The position numbers and the translations under genes are program-made. From positions 1,054,001 through 1,118,000 of the forward strand of contig OZ252114.1 in NCBI GenBank assembly GCA_965248635.1: a stretch of DNA of 64,000 bases, in the 5' to 3' direction. Positions 46,491 to 55,193 of this stretch are shown one piece after another (within the stretch, counting starts at the first letter, position 1; each line of letters starts with the position of its first letter). The stretch comes from CBDAPI01 sp965248635. GTDB lineage: Bacteria > Acidobacteriota > UBA6911 > RPQK01 > CBDAPI01. Below the pieces are notes generated by a model that was not told the origin of the DNA, made no database searches, and saw nothing but the letters and a program-made list of their open reading frames with translations.

Positions 46491-46526
46491 TCTGTTAACA
46501 GTATAACTGACAACTGTGTTTACAGT
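46491..46526. promoter_or_regulatory. Cluster of overlapping ACTGT palindromes upstream of the histidine kinase
   Basis: Within 36 bases there are CTGTTAACAG (46492-46501), ACAGT-N10-ACTGT (46498-46517) and ACTGT-GTTT-ACAGT (46513-46526). Repeated dyads of the same half-site are typical of an operator, possibly for the regulator's own operon. Confidence 0.4.
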
Positions 46527-46530
46527 GGGA

Positions 46531-46620
46531 GATTAAAGGTTAAAGGTTAAAGGTTGAAGGTTGAAGGTTGACGAATTCGTTGCCCCAACTTTTAACTTTC
46601 AACTTTTAACTTTCAACTTC
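46531..46620. repeat. Period-7 repeat arranged as a long inverted repeat
   Basis: Six heptamers of the TTAAAGG/TTGAAGG type (46532-46570) face five reverse-complement heptamers (AACTTTTAACTTTCA-like, 46586-46620) across a 15-base spacer. The two halves could pair into a long hairpin. It overlaps the stop of the enolase-superfamily gene and lies downstream of the kinase start. Confidence 0.75.
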
Positions 46621-47731
46621 AGTGGGTTGTCCGCTTCGCAATGGCGACGCTCAGATGGTCCAGTCTCTGAGTGTCGACGTCGAACCCGAGCCCCACGCCA
46701 CCGGGAGCCTCGATGGTTCCATCCGCCGAGACCTCAACTGGTGGGTGGATGATATCGGTTTCATAATACCGCGGGCGGGCCGACACGTCGCTGGGCAGGG
46801 TGAAGTTCGGCAGTGTGGATAGAGCTATGTTGTGGGCGCGACCGATTCCGGTTTCCAGCATGCCTCCGCACCAGACTGGAATCTGAAGTCCCTGACAGAG
46901 ATCGTGAATCCGAATCGCCTCGCTATGCCCACCGACTCGACCCGTCTTGATATTGATAATGCGACAGGACTCCATCTCGATCGCCAGTTCGGCGTCCCCG
47001 CTGTGACGAATGGACTCATCCAGACAGATAGGGGTCTTCAGGGACTGTTGCAGCTGGGAGTGGTGAAGAAGATCGTCGAATTCGAGCGGCTGCTCGAGCA
47101 TGAGCAGATCGAATTCGTCGAGTTGCTGCAGGCGCGAGAAGTCTGATCCAGTGTAGGCGGCATTGGCATCTGCCATCAGGGCAATCTGGGGGAACTTTCG
47201 ACGAACCTCCCTGACGACCTCCACGTCCCAACCGGGCTTGATCTTGATTTTGATCTTCCGGTAACCATCCTGCAATTCAGACGCGACTCGTTCCAGCAGA
47301 TCGTCAATGCTCTTCTGGATGCCGATCGACACTCCGCAGGGCACCTCCGTTTGCGTACCCTTCATCAGTTTCCACAGCGGTTGTCCGGCTTGCTGAGCTT
47401 TTAGATCCCAGACCGCTGCCTCCAGGGATGCCCTGGCCATTGGGTACCCTCGGACGCGCCGGAAAAGGTCGCCTACATCCCCTGGATCGGACACATCCTG
47501 GCCCAGCAGTGCCGGAATCAGGTAATCCTGCAAAATCTGCCAGCTACCTGCAACCGTCTCGTAAGTGTAGAAAGGACGTTCCCCGGCCACGCACTCGCCC
47601 CATCCTGTCAACCCGCCACTGCGAGCCGCTACCAGGAGGATGAGACGGTCGCTCGTGACCCCAAAGCTTGTCTCAAAAGGAGACACCAGGGGTAGCCGAA
47701 TCTGACGAATCGTCAGTTCCTCAATTCTCAT
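46619..47731 (-). CDS. Enolase-superfamily o-succinylbenzoate synthase / N-succinylamino acid racemase
   Basis: A 370-residue protein. The N-terminal cap is IRQIRLPLVSPFETSFG, and GYPMARASLEAAVWDLKAQ is typical of MenC-like enzymes. The catalytic KxK is in YRKIKIKIKPGWD; metal ligands lie in MADANAA, LEQPLE and CLDES; the second lysine is in NIKTGRVGG; and MLETGIGRAHNIALSTLPNF is the OSBS/NSAR signature. Its product is either OSB for menaquinone or racemised N-succinylamino acids. It overlaps the GNAT gene by 11 bases. In described pathways a GNAT enzyme N-succinylates D-amino acids for such a racemase, so NSAR is favoured over MenC here (inference). No other men genes are visible. Confidence 0.85.
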   Translation of the reverse strand: MRIEELTIRQIRLPLVSPFETSFGVTSDRLILLVAARSGGLTGWGECVAGERPFYTYETVAGSWQILQDYLIPALLGQDVSDPGDVGDLFRRVRGYPMARASLEAAVWDLKAQQAGQPLWKLMKGTQTEVPCGVSIGIQKSIDDLLERVASELQDGYRKIKIKIKPGWDVEVVREVRRKFPQIALMADANAAYTGSDFSRLQQLDEFDLLMLEQPLEFDDLLHHSQLQQSLKTPICLDESIRHSGDAELAIEMESCRIINIKTGRVGGHSEAIRIHDLCQGLQIPVWCGGMLETGIGRAHNIALSTLPNFTLPSDVSARPRYYETDIIHPPVEVSADGTIEAPGGVGLGFDVDTQRLDHLSVAIAKRTTH

Positions 47732-48570
47732 CAGAACTCGCGGGCCGAGGTCGAACTCGAACCAGTTTGTAGTAGGACCGGGGGCCCGTCGGATCCCTCC
47801 GTCGTACCAGACCGGTGACTTGATAGCCCGAATTCAAGTAGTGGAGCAGAGCTTCCCTGGTTCGAAGCCTCCACTGCAATGCAGTGTCCAGGCTTCTCTC
47901 CTTCACATCTTGAATGGAGCCGGGTATCTCAACTCCGACACAAGGTGAATCGAGGCTCAGGTCTGGTGCTCCAGGGTACCGGAGGTTCTCCCGTCCTACC
48001 TCACTCTCGAGCGCCAGCTGGAGCCCGCCCAGTCTTCTTTTTCTGGTTCGTTCCGCCACGCCCGGCGGCGAAGCGAGGTGCCACTCAGCCAGGAACCGAT
48101 CGGTACCGAGGCCAGAATGAAGTTCACTGGAGGTCCTTTCCCCGTACAGATTCACATAGTATCGCTTCACAACGGCGCTCAGCTTGTTCAAGTCCGAGGT
48201 GCCCGTTCTTCGATTCCAGGGGATCGAAGGTCCAGGTGATCAAGCCTTGCCCCAGTTCCAGCGTTCGTTGATGCTGTGCCATCTTGAGCGACACCCCTAC
48301 TCCGCGATCCCTGTAGCGGCTGTGGACAGCCAGCATATGGGAGTGCTGGATGGAGCGTCCGCTCAGCAGAGCTGGAAAGCTGAAAACGAATCCGATCAGG
48401 GTTGCAGCTTGCTCAAAAGCTCCCAGCAGCACCCCGCCATAGCGCTGACAGCTGGCCAGCATTGACGAGGAGACAACATCAAGCTCATCGAACCCCCACA
48501 CCTCGACTTGAAGCAGCGCACAAGCCTCGAGTTCCGAGCGGCCTTCGATCTCGCGGATTTGGAACGGCAT
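47721..48570 (-). pseudogene. GNAT-family acyltransferase (COG3375-like), frameshifted
   Basis: The first part (start 48570, MPFQIREIEGRSELEACALLQ) has VWGFDELDVVSSSMLASCQRYGGVLLGAF and HSHMLAVHSRYRDRGVGVSLKMAQHQR, the acyl-CoA site, then WTFDPLESKNGHL. The second part continues LNKLSAVVKRYYVNLYGER and TDRFLAEWHL. The two join if one base is removed from a GG pair (plus-strand CC at 48194-48195). The combined protein has about 280 residues and fits predicted GNAT transferases (COG3375) found beside OSBS/NSAR genes. It probably acylates an amino acid or related amine with succinyl-CoA (inference). It ends inside the start of the enolase-superfamily gene. Confidence 0.75.
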
Positions 48571-48624
48571 GAACTAGTACTTACCTAGCACCCCCTTCCG
48601 GCACTGGCAGCCCGTGGTGGACAG

Positions 48625-50319
48625 CTACCGTTTGGGTTTCCGTCGGCGCGAGGGACTCCCTCCGCTCTTCGAGCTTTGAGCCGCATCGGACCGGTGGTTT
48701 GTGTAGGGCCTGTGAGGACGCCCACCACGCGCCTGGGTTCCTCCCCATCCCCCTCCTCCGGGGGTTTCAATAACAAGACAATCACCCGGCTCGAGCCAGA
48801 CAGACGTCTTCGACGGGATTCTCTTGCGACGTCCCTTGACAATCAAATGATTGGCGCCCTTTTTCCCGGCCCTGCCTGCTTTGAGACCGTAGGGCGCATA
48901 CCGTCTCCGGTCGGAAAGAATAGTGGCCTGACACTCGGTCAGCATCTCGAAACTGCGCACGATCCCGTCTCCACCCGGATTTCCACCCTTGCCACCGGAG
49001 CCGGGGCGCAACCGGTACTCTCGAACTCGGATCGGAAAAGCTCTTTCCAGGGCCTCAATCGGTGTATTCAGGGAGTTGGTCATATGGGTGTGAATACCGT
49101 GGTCACCGGGACCCTGGGGCCCACCCCCCATACCTCCACCGATGGTTTCGTAGTACGTGATCGGAAGCTTCGTGACGGGATGAATGGTCCCCAGGGTTAC
49201 ATTATTCATAGTCCCGCTGCTGGCTGCCGGAATCCGATCGGGCAAAGCGCTGGCCAGCGCTTTCAGAAGCACATCCACGATTCGTTGCGAGGTCTCCACA
49301 TTCCCTCCCACTGTCGCAGCCGGGTAGGTTGCATTGACAACCGTGCCCTCTGGGGCCCTCACCTCAACGGGGCGCATCAGACCTGCACTGCTTGGAATCT
49401 CCCGGGGAGCCAGACAGCGAATCACATAGCAAACTGCGGAAAGAGTCACAGCCTCGACGGCATTGACACAGCCACCGACCTGGGGATCAGTTCCTTCAAA
49501 GTCGACCCGCATCGCATCACCCGACACCTCGATAGTGGCACGAATCTTGATACCCGTCCTGGCCTTGAAGCGTTCCTGCCCATCGTCATCGAGCAGGTCC
49601 TCGCCGCGGTACACCCCATCCGGAATCTCCCCGATGACCTGTCGAATCAGCCGTTCCGCGTAATCTTGTAAGCCCTGGCTGTAGACCTCGATTTCACTTC
49701 TTCCGTTCTTCTTCACGAGTTCAAAGAGACGATTGTTGCCGCTCTGCATTGCCGCCACCTGGGCGGCCAGGTCCCCCTCTCGCTCTGCGGGAGTTCTGAC
49801 ATTGGAGAGAAGAAGCTTCAGGAGATCCGAGTTGAGCTGCCCGCGCCGGTACAACTTGAGAACCGGAAGCCGGATTCCTTCCTGAAAAACGTCAGAACTG
49901 ATGGGCATGGAGCCAGGGGACATGCCCCCGACGTCGGAGTGGTGGGCCCGCGATGCCACATAGAAAATAGGAGGCTGATTCACCTCTTCCCCGTAGACCG
50001 GAGTAATCATCGTGATGTCCGGCAAGTGGGTACCTCCTCCAAAGGGATCGTTCAGGATTGCGATGTCGCCGGACCCCAGGTCGAACTCTTTCAAGACCGT
50101 CTGGACCGAGAGAGGCATCGATCCCAGGTGTACGGGCATGTGATCTCCCATGGCCAGCACCTCTCCCCGGGCATCGAACACGGCGCAGGAGTAGTCTCTT
50201 CTTTCCTTGATGTTCGACGAATAGGCGGTGCGCTTTAGCACACTCCCCATTTCATCGGCGACCGAGGCAAAGAGCAGTCGGTAAATCTCAAGTTTGACGG
50301 GGTGAACTTCTTCCAGCAT
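48625..50319 (-). CDS. Hydantoinase B / oxoprolinase family protein
   Basis: A 564-residue protein. Start at 50319 (MLEEVHPVKLEIYRLLF). Family blocks: SVADEMGSVLKRTAYSSNIKERRDYSCAVFD, GDHMPVHLGSMPLSV, AILNDPFGGGTHLPDITMI, ASRAHHSDVGG, VRAPEGTVVNATYPAATVGGN, and GGGMGGGPQGPGDHG. The C-terminus carries a glycine-, arginine- and serine-rich tail (WGGTQARGGRP... KR). HyuB normally works with HyuA as an ATP-dependent N-methylhydantoinase or 5-oxoprolinase; no hyuA lies in this window, so its partner is elsewhere or missing. A period-7 repeat lies directly upstream. Confidence 0.9.
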   Translation of the reverse strand: MLEEVHPVKLEIYRLLFASVADEMGSVLKRTAYSSNIKERRDYSCAVFDARGEVLAMGDHMPVHLGSMPLSVQTVLKEFDLGSGDIAILNDPFGGGTHLPDITMITPVYGEEVNQPPIFYVASRAHHSDVGGMSPGSMPISSDVFQEGIRLPVLKLYRRGQLNSDLLKLLLSNVRTPAEREGDLAAQVAAMQSGNNRLFELVKKNGRSEIEVYSQGLQDYAERLIRQVIGEIPDGVYRGEDLLDDDGQERFKARTGIKIRATIEVSGDAMRVDFEGTDPQVGGCVNAVEAVTLSAVCYVIRCLAPREIPSSAGLMRPVEVRAPEGTVVNATYPAATVGGNVETSQRIVDVLLKALASALPDRIPAASSGTMNNVTLGTIHPVTKLPITYYETIGGGMGGGPQGPGDHGIHTHMTNSLNTPIEALERAFPIRVREYRLRPGSGGKGGNPGGDGIVRSFEMLTECQATILSDRRRYAPYGLKAGRAGKKGANHLIVKGRRKRIPSKTSVWLEPGDCLVIETPGGGGWGGTQARGGRPHRPYTNHRSDAAQSSKSGGSPSRRRKPKR

Positions 50320-50340
50320 GAACCACAGGTTATCAGTGCT

Positions 50341-50446
50341 GGGGGAAAGTTGAAAGTTGAAGGTTGAAAGTTGAAAGTGGAAAGTGGAACCTGCAACCTG
50401 CAACCTGCAACCTTGAACCCAGAACCTAGAACCCAGAACCTACAAA
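50341..50446. repeat. Period-7 tandem repeats with changing unit
   Basis: Consecutive heptamers change from GTTGAAA/GGTTGAA through GTGGAAA to CCTGCAA (three copies) and GAACCCA/GAACCTA (four copies), all in register of 7. The tract lies between divergent genes (hydantoinase B and UbiA). Confidence 0.75.
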
Positions 50447-50490
50447 CGTTTAGAGTGTGGTCGGGGCTCGTCGCCTCAGGGAGGAACTCT

Positions 50491-51348
50491 GTGATCCGCA
50501 AGGCTTTTATCGTTCTCGAAATGATCAAGATCGAGCACACTGTTTTTGCTCTGCCCTTCGCTTTTCTGGGAGCCTTCTTCGGTTCGGGAGGGTTTCCAGG
50601 CGGGGCAACATCCTGGTGGATCCTGGTCGCCATGGTCGGCGCCCGAAGTGCCGCCATGGCCTTTAATCGGTTATCGGATCACCGGCTCGATGCCCTGAAT
50701 CCACGAACAGCAACTCGGGCACTTCCCGAAGGCAAAGTCAGCCCCGCTTTCGTGCTCTCCTTCATCGTCTTTTCCACGGCCCTGTTTTTCTGGGCTGCCT
50801 GGAACCTGAACCTTATGGCGCTGGCGCTGGCTCCCCTGGCGATGGTGATTGTGCTGGGCTACAGCGTCACAAAGCGTTTTACACCGCTCTCCCATCTGGT
50901 TCTGGGGCTGGCTCTGGCAATTGCGCCTGTGGGCGGATGGGTGGCAGCCCGGGGAAGCCTGGACTGGGAACCATTTCTGCTGTCCCTGGCCGTGGTTTTC
51001 TGGGTGGCCGGCTTCGATGTGATCTACGCCTGCCAGGACGTAGATTTCGATCGGAAGATGGGCCTGAATTCGATTCCGCAACGCTTTGGTATTCGCACCT
51101 CACTGCGTATCTCGAGGCTCTTCCATGTGATCATGATGGGGTTCCTGTTCTTAGCCTTCTGGCGCTTCGGCTTGTCCTGGTTGAGTTGGATCGGTTTTTC
51201 GGTTGTGGGGGTGAGCCTGATTTACGAGCACAGCCTGGTGCGAGCCAGAGATCTCAGTCGTTTGAATGTCGCGTTTTTCACCGCCAACGGCGTAATTAGT
51301 ATAGCCCTGCTGCTGTTTGTGGGGCTCGATTTGCACCTGATGGGCTAA
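50491..51348 (+). CDS. UbiA-family prenyltransferase (4-hydroxybenzoate / MqnP type)
   Basis: A 285-residue membrane protein with about eight hydrophobic helices. GTG at 50491 follows GGGAGGAAC at about 6 bases. The two aspartate motifs are NRLSDHRLDALNPRT (NRxxDxxxD type) and CQDVDFDRKMG. LEMIKIEHTVFALPFAFLGAF near the N-terminus is the UbiA/MqnP hallmark. It attaches a polyprenyl chain to an aromatic acid in quinone synthesis. Presence of an Mqn-type gene would fit the menaquinone needed by FrdABCD (inference). Confidence 0.9.
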   Translation: MIRKAFIVLEMIKIEHTVFALPFAFLGAFFGSGGFPGGATSWWILVAMVGARSAAMAFNRLSDHRLDALNPRTATRALPEGKVSPAFVLSFIVFSTALFFWAAWNLNLMALALAPLAMVIVLGYSVTKRFTPLSHLVLGLALAIAPVGGWVAARGSLDWEPFLLSLAVVFWVAGFDVIYACQDVDFDRKMGLNSIPQRFGIRTSLRISRLFHVIMMGFLFLAFWRFGLSWLSWIGFSVVGVSLIYEHSLVRARDLSRLNVAFFTANGVISIALLLFVGLDLHLMG

Positions 51349-51374
51349 GCCCTCGCTACCGCTCGGCCGTTCCA

Positions 51375-51436
51375 GGTTCCACGTTCCACGTTCCAGACTC
51401 TGGATCCGTGGAACGTGGAACGTGAAACGTGGAACC
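51375..51436. repeat. Period-7 inverted repeat (GAACGTG unit)
   Basis: The left arm (51375-51395, GGTTCCACGTTCCACG...) and the right arm (51409-51436) are reverse complements built from heptamers, separated by 13 bases. The right arm has one extra 7-base unit. It lies just upstream of pilB. Confidence 0.75.
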
Positions 51437-51442
51437 AGAACA

Positions 51443-52678
51443 ATGAAAACGGGTGCCGGTGACGTCCCCTCGTCGAAGGGGACAGAAGCAGAGCAAGGTG
51501 GCACCAGAGGCCCCGCCGTCCGTCTCGTCAACATGCTCTTGAGCAGGGCAGTAGACCTGGGTGCAAGCGACATCCACATCGAACCCCGCGAAGAGGCTCT
51601 TGTCATAAGATTCAGGGTCGACGGGGTCCTCCAACCGGCCATGACCCTGGACAGGCAAATTCGTGACTCTTTAGTCTCTAGAATCAAGATCCTGGCGAAC
51701 CTGGACATCAGTGAGCGCCGACTCCCTCAAGACGGCCGCCTTTGCATCCGCGTACCTCAAAGTAACGGCAGTCGGGTGATAGATGTCCGGATCTCCACAC
51801 TTCCCACCGCTTACGGCGAGAAGCTGGTGATGCGGATTCTGGACCCCGCACAGATTCCCCTGTCATTGGAGGAACTGGGACTGGAGCCCGCTTCCCTGCT
51901 GAAGTTCCAAAAGGCCCTGCACAGCCCACACGGACTGATTCTTGTCACGGGACCCACAGGAAGCGGGAAAACGAGCACGCTGTACAGTTGCCTGGGGCAC
52001 CTGAACCGAGAGGAGGTGAATATCCTGACAGCCGAGGACCCGATTGAGTACTCGCTGCCAGGCATTAACCAGCTCGAAGTTAAGGAGCAGATAGGGCTGT
52101 CCTTTTCCCGGGCCCTGCGCTCTTTTCTGAGACAGGATCCCGACATCATTATGGTCGGGGAGATCCGGGACGGGTCGACCGCTGAAATCAGTGTGAAGGC
52201 TGCCATGACCGGTCACCTGGTTCTGAGCACCCTCCACACCAACGATGCAGTTTCAGCCATTGCCCGCCTCAGAGACCTGGGAGTCGAGTCTTTCCTGATT
52301 GGGAGCGCACTCAGGCTGGTCTGCGTTCAGCGCCTGGTTCGAAGGGTCTGCGAATTCTGCCGGCAGCCGGTTCAGATTCCTGTGAAGGGCCTGCCCGGGA
52401 TCCCCGGGGCTCAAGACGAACCCCTTCTTTCGGCCTTTCGCGGAGGCGGGTGCAGACACTGTCGTGGGAGCGGATACAGGGGCAGGGCGGGACTCTTCGA
52501 AGTGCTGGATGTGACTGCCGTGCTGCGCGACACGATCCAGCGGGACAGCGGTCCGAGTGAACTGGAAAGCGAGGCCAGGTCCGAGGGCATCCTGACACTC
52601 TGGGACAGTGGTCTGGCCAAAATCAGAGCCGGACTGACCACCGTCGAAGAAGTTCGCCGGGCAACGCTGGACTCTTAG
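51443..52678 (+). CDS. pilB: PilB/GspE-type assembly ATPase, short N-terminus
   Basis: A 411-residue hexameric ATPase of type IV pili or type II secretion. The Walker A is GPTGSGKTS (about residues 170-178); the Asp boxes are ILTAEDPIEYSLPG and DPDIIMVGEIRDGSTAEISVKAAMTGHLVLSTLHTND. Two CxxC pairs form the zinc site (CEFC ... CRHC). It lacks the ~150-residue N1 domain (MshEN) of PilB, so it begins near the N2 domain. The exact start is uncertain because a repeat precedes it. Operon order pilB-pilT-pilC. Confidence 0.9.
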   Translation: MKTGAGDVPSSKGTEAEQGGTRGPAVRLVNMLLSRAVDLGASDIHIEPREEALVIRFRVDGVLQPAMTLDRQIRDSLVSRIKILANLDISERRLPQDGRLCIRVPQSNGSRVIDVRISTLPTAYGEKLVMRILDPAQIPLSLEELGLEPASLLKFQKALHSPHGLILVTGPTGSGKTSTLYSCLGHLNREEVNILTAEDPIEYSLPGINQLEVKEQIGLSFSRALRSFLRQDPDIIMVGEIRDGSTAEISVKAAMTGHLVLSTLHTNDAVSAIARLRDLGVESFLIGSALRLVCVQRLVRRVCEFCRQPVQIPVKGLPGIPGAQDEPLLSAFRGGGCRHCRGSGYRGRAGLFEVLDVTAVLRDTIQRDSGPSELESEARSEGILTLWDSGLAKIRAGLTTVEEVRRATLDS

Positions 52679-52749
52679 GAGCTGTTCCGCGTTCCGAGTT
52701 CCCTTTCGCACTTTCCGGCGCAGTGGCGTTTAGGAATAGAGGAGAGAAA

Positions 52750-53844
52750 ATGGCCCGAATGATACTCACCAGGCTCCTGGATCAGTTGATCCGTGATCGG
52801 GGAAGCGATCTGCACCTTCGAGCCGGAAAGCAGCCCAGGATTCGAGTGGACGGCGATCTGCGGACTCTGGATCATCCGCCTCTTGAGCCCTCACTGATTC
52901 ATGATCTGGCCGGCATCATCCTCGGTGACTCTCCGAAAAGCTCACACCGAATGAAAGGCGAAGCGGACCTTGGCTTCCAGTTTGGCAGCTGCAGATTCCG
53001 TGTGAATCTCTTCTATCAGCTGAGCAATCCGGCTATGGTGCTGCGCCTGATCCCGGAAACAGCGGGCAGACTCCGGGAGCTGGGGATTCCCAGGGTTGTT
53101 GAGAAACTCTGCCAGTGCACGCATGGCCTGGTCCTTGTGGCCGGATCGAGTGGCGCGGGGAAGACCACGACTCTTGCGGCCATGCTGGAAAGCATCAATC
53201 TCAGGGAGCGCCGGCACATTCTGACCATCGAAGACCCGGTCGAGTTCCTCCACCGTGACAAGAAAAGCTTGATCACCCACCGGGAGATCAACACAGATAC
53301 CAGTTCATTTCAAAGGGCTGTCAGGATGGCTCTACGGGAGGATCCCGACGTAGTTCTTGTCGGAGAGATGCGGGATCTCGAAACTGTGGAGGCCGTGTTG
53401 CAGCTTGCAGAAACGGGTCACCTCACCTTCTCTACCCTCCACACCAACTCGGCATTCTCCACCTTACATCGCATCATCGGGTGCTTTGACGGGAATCGCC
53501 AGAATCAGATTCGCTCCCAGCTCGCGATGGTCCTGCAGGGTGTGATCTGCCAGCAACTGATCCCAAAACGGGACGGTCGCGGGCGGGTTCTGGCGGCGGA
53601 AATCCTCATCCCGGACCCGGCAATTCGACACCTGATCCGAGAGAACAAGGCGCACCAGATCTACTCGATGATGCAAACAGGACGAAAAAAGGGGATGCAG
53701 ACCATGAACCAGTCGCTGCTGGGTCTGTACTCCAGCGGCCAGATCGGAAATGAGGACTGTGTCTCGAGGTCACCCGACTCTCAGGAGCTTCTTCAGCTGT
53801 TGAGGTCGGCTGAAGTCTCAGACTCGCTGGGAGTAACTCCGTGA
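52750..53844 (+). CDS. pilT: PilT-type retraction ATPase
   Basis: A 364-residue protein. LLDQLIRDRGSDLHLRAGKQP is the PilT N-terminal signature; the Walker A is AGSSGAGKTT; ILTIEDPVEFLHRDKKSLI and REDPDVVLVGEMRDLETVEAVLQLAETGHL follow, then AVLQGVICQQLIPK-type and GMQTMNQSL in the C-terminal part. The start at 52750 follows GAGGAGAG. It powers pilus retraction and twitching motility. It overlaps pilC by 4 bases (GTGA). Confidence 0.92.
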   Translation: MARMILTRLLDQLIRDRGSDLHLRAGKQPRIRVDGDLRTLDHPPLEPSLIHDLAGIILGDSPKSSHRMKGEADLGFQFGSCRFRVNLFYQLSNPAMVLRLIPETAGRLRELGIPRVVEKLCQCTHGLVLVAGSSGAGKTTTLAAMLESINLRERRHILTIEDPVEFLHRDKKSLITHREINTDTSSFQRAVRMALREDPDVVLVGEMRDLETVEAVLQLAETGHLTFSTLHTNSAFSTLHRIIGCFDGNRQNQIRSQLAMVLQGVICQQLIPKRDGRGRVLAAEILIPDPAIRHLIRENKAHQIYSMMQTGRKKGMQTMNQSLLGLYSSGQIGNEDCVSRSPDSQELLQLLRSAEVSDSLGVTP

Positions 53845-54917
53845 GAGTGCCAGCAAATCTGCGTTTCTCAAGGTCCGTGTCCACGGGAGAACTGGCCCTG
53901 ATGACGAAACAACTCGAAGTGATGCTGCAGGCCGGCATTCCGCTTCTCGACACACTTCTCGAGATGAGCAGGGTCAATCGCAATCCAGCTCTCGGCCGCA
54001 CTCTCAGAAAGATCCAGAGGGATCTTGAGGCGGGCTCGAGCCTGTCGCAGGCTCTGGCGGTACACCCTGGCGTCTTCGACCGGCTCTTCGTCAACCTGGT
54101 CTCGGCCGGCGAGGCCTGTGGAGAGCTGGATCGGACATTCAAGGAGCTTGCCCGCTTACTGGAAACCCGAGTGCGCGTCAAGAGCCTGATCCGCAGCGCC
54201 TGCCTGTATCCTCTCGCCATTCTGGTCGTTGCCGGTGTTGTCGTCGTGGCGATGCTCTTTTGGGTCATTCCAGTCTTTGCCCGGCTCTTTGCCAGTCTCG
54301 ACACTCCGCTGCCCACTCCAACCAGCTTGCTGCTGGACGTGAGCCGGATGATCCACGACTCGATCAGCCTCCTGTGCCTGGTGTTGCTCACTGCAGGGTT
54401 TATTGGCCGTCAGATCTGGTGTTTGGATCTCGTACGGCGCCAATTTGACCGGTTGCTTCTGTCTCTGCCGGTCATAGGCACAGTCAACCGGCAGGTGTTA
54501 ATCGCTCGCTTTGCTGCAACCATGGCCAGCCTGCTCAGCGGGGGAATTCCGATCCTGTCAGGCCTTAAAATGACAGCCAGGACGATGGATAATTCATTCT
54601 TTGAGAGCGCAATTGAGCAGGGGATTGAGGCGCTCGAGCAAGGCGAGTCCCTGGCCGGTCACCTGGCAGAATCCACCCTTTTCCCTCCCTTCGTTGTGCA
54701 ACTGGTCAAAGCAGGGGAAAAAAGTGGACAACTGGATCGCATGTTTACCAGCATTGCTCAACATTGTGAGGTGGAGGCGGAGACTGCCATCGCCGCTCTC
54801 CTCAAACTGATCGAACCCACTGCCATCCTGCTGGCTGGCGGAGTTGTGGGCGGGATCGTCTTGTCTCTCTACTTGCCCATCTTCAGCCTGGCCGGGAGAC
54901 TCTCGAATCCGTACTAG
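53841..54917 (+). CDS. pilC: PilC/GspF-type inner membrane platform protein
   Basis: A 358-residue protein with two GspF domains. ELALMTKQLEVMLQAGIPLLDTLLEM and VSAGEACGELDRTF open domain 1; RFAATMASLLSGGIPILSGLKM and VKAGEKSGQLDRMF open domain 2. Three long hydrophobic helices (about 117-145, 180-200 and 325-350) cross the inner membrane. It organises the pilus base that pilB and pilT act on. The start is a GTG overlapping the pilT stop. Confidence 0.93.
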   Translation: MRVPANLRFSRSVSTGELALMTKQLEVMLQAGIPLLDTLLEMSRVNRNPALGRTLRKIQRDLEAGSSLSQALAVHPGVFDRLFVNLVSAGEACGELDRTFKELARLLETRVRVKSLIRSACLYPLAILVVAGVVVVAMLFWVIPVFARLFASLDTPLPTPTSLLLDVSRMIHDSISLLCLVLLTAGFIGRQIWCLDLVRRQFDRLLLSLPVIGTVNRQVLIARFAATMASLLSGGIPILSGLKMTARTMDNSFFESAIEQGIEALEQGESLAGHLAESTLFPPFVVQLVKAGEKSGQLDRMFTSIAQHCEVEAETAIAALLKLIEPTAILLAGGVVGGIVLSLYLPIFSLAGRLSNPY

Positions 54918-54946
54918 TTACTGCACTAAGATAGGAAGGATAACTC

Positions 54947-55117
54947 ATGTCAAGAAAAGAAGGGTTTTCACTAATTGAGCTGTTGATCGTGGTGGCAGTG
55001 ATTGGAATCATTGCGGCCCTCGCCGTTCCCAACCTGGTGCAGTCAAAAAAGGCTGCCAACGAGGCCTCCGCCATCGCCTCCGTGCGCAACCTTGTGACTG
55101 CCCAGATTACCTACTGA
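54947..55117 (+). pseudogene. Type IV prepilin (pilA-like), truncated by IS21
   Basis: The 56-codon frame begins MSRKEG and continues FSLIELLIVVAVIGIIAALA, a perfect type III prepilin signal with cleavage after Gly6 and Glu at +5. It then reads through to VTAQITY and stops at TGA (55115-55117), which is already the first triplet of the IS21 end. A normal prepilin would have at least 60 to 100 more residues. The rest is not found beyond the element. It lies 29 bases after pilC, so it was the major pilin gene of the cluster or one of them. Confidence 0.85.
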
Positions 55118-55193
55118 TTGGCGACAGGTAGAATTCCCCGCGACGACAAATAGAATTCCCCGCTTTTTCAGGGCTGATCCTGACCATGAAGGC

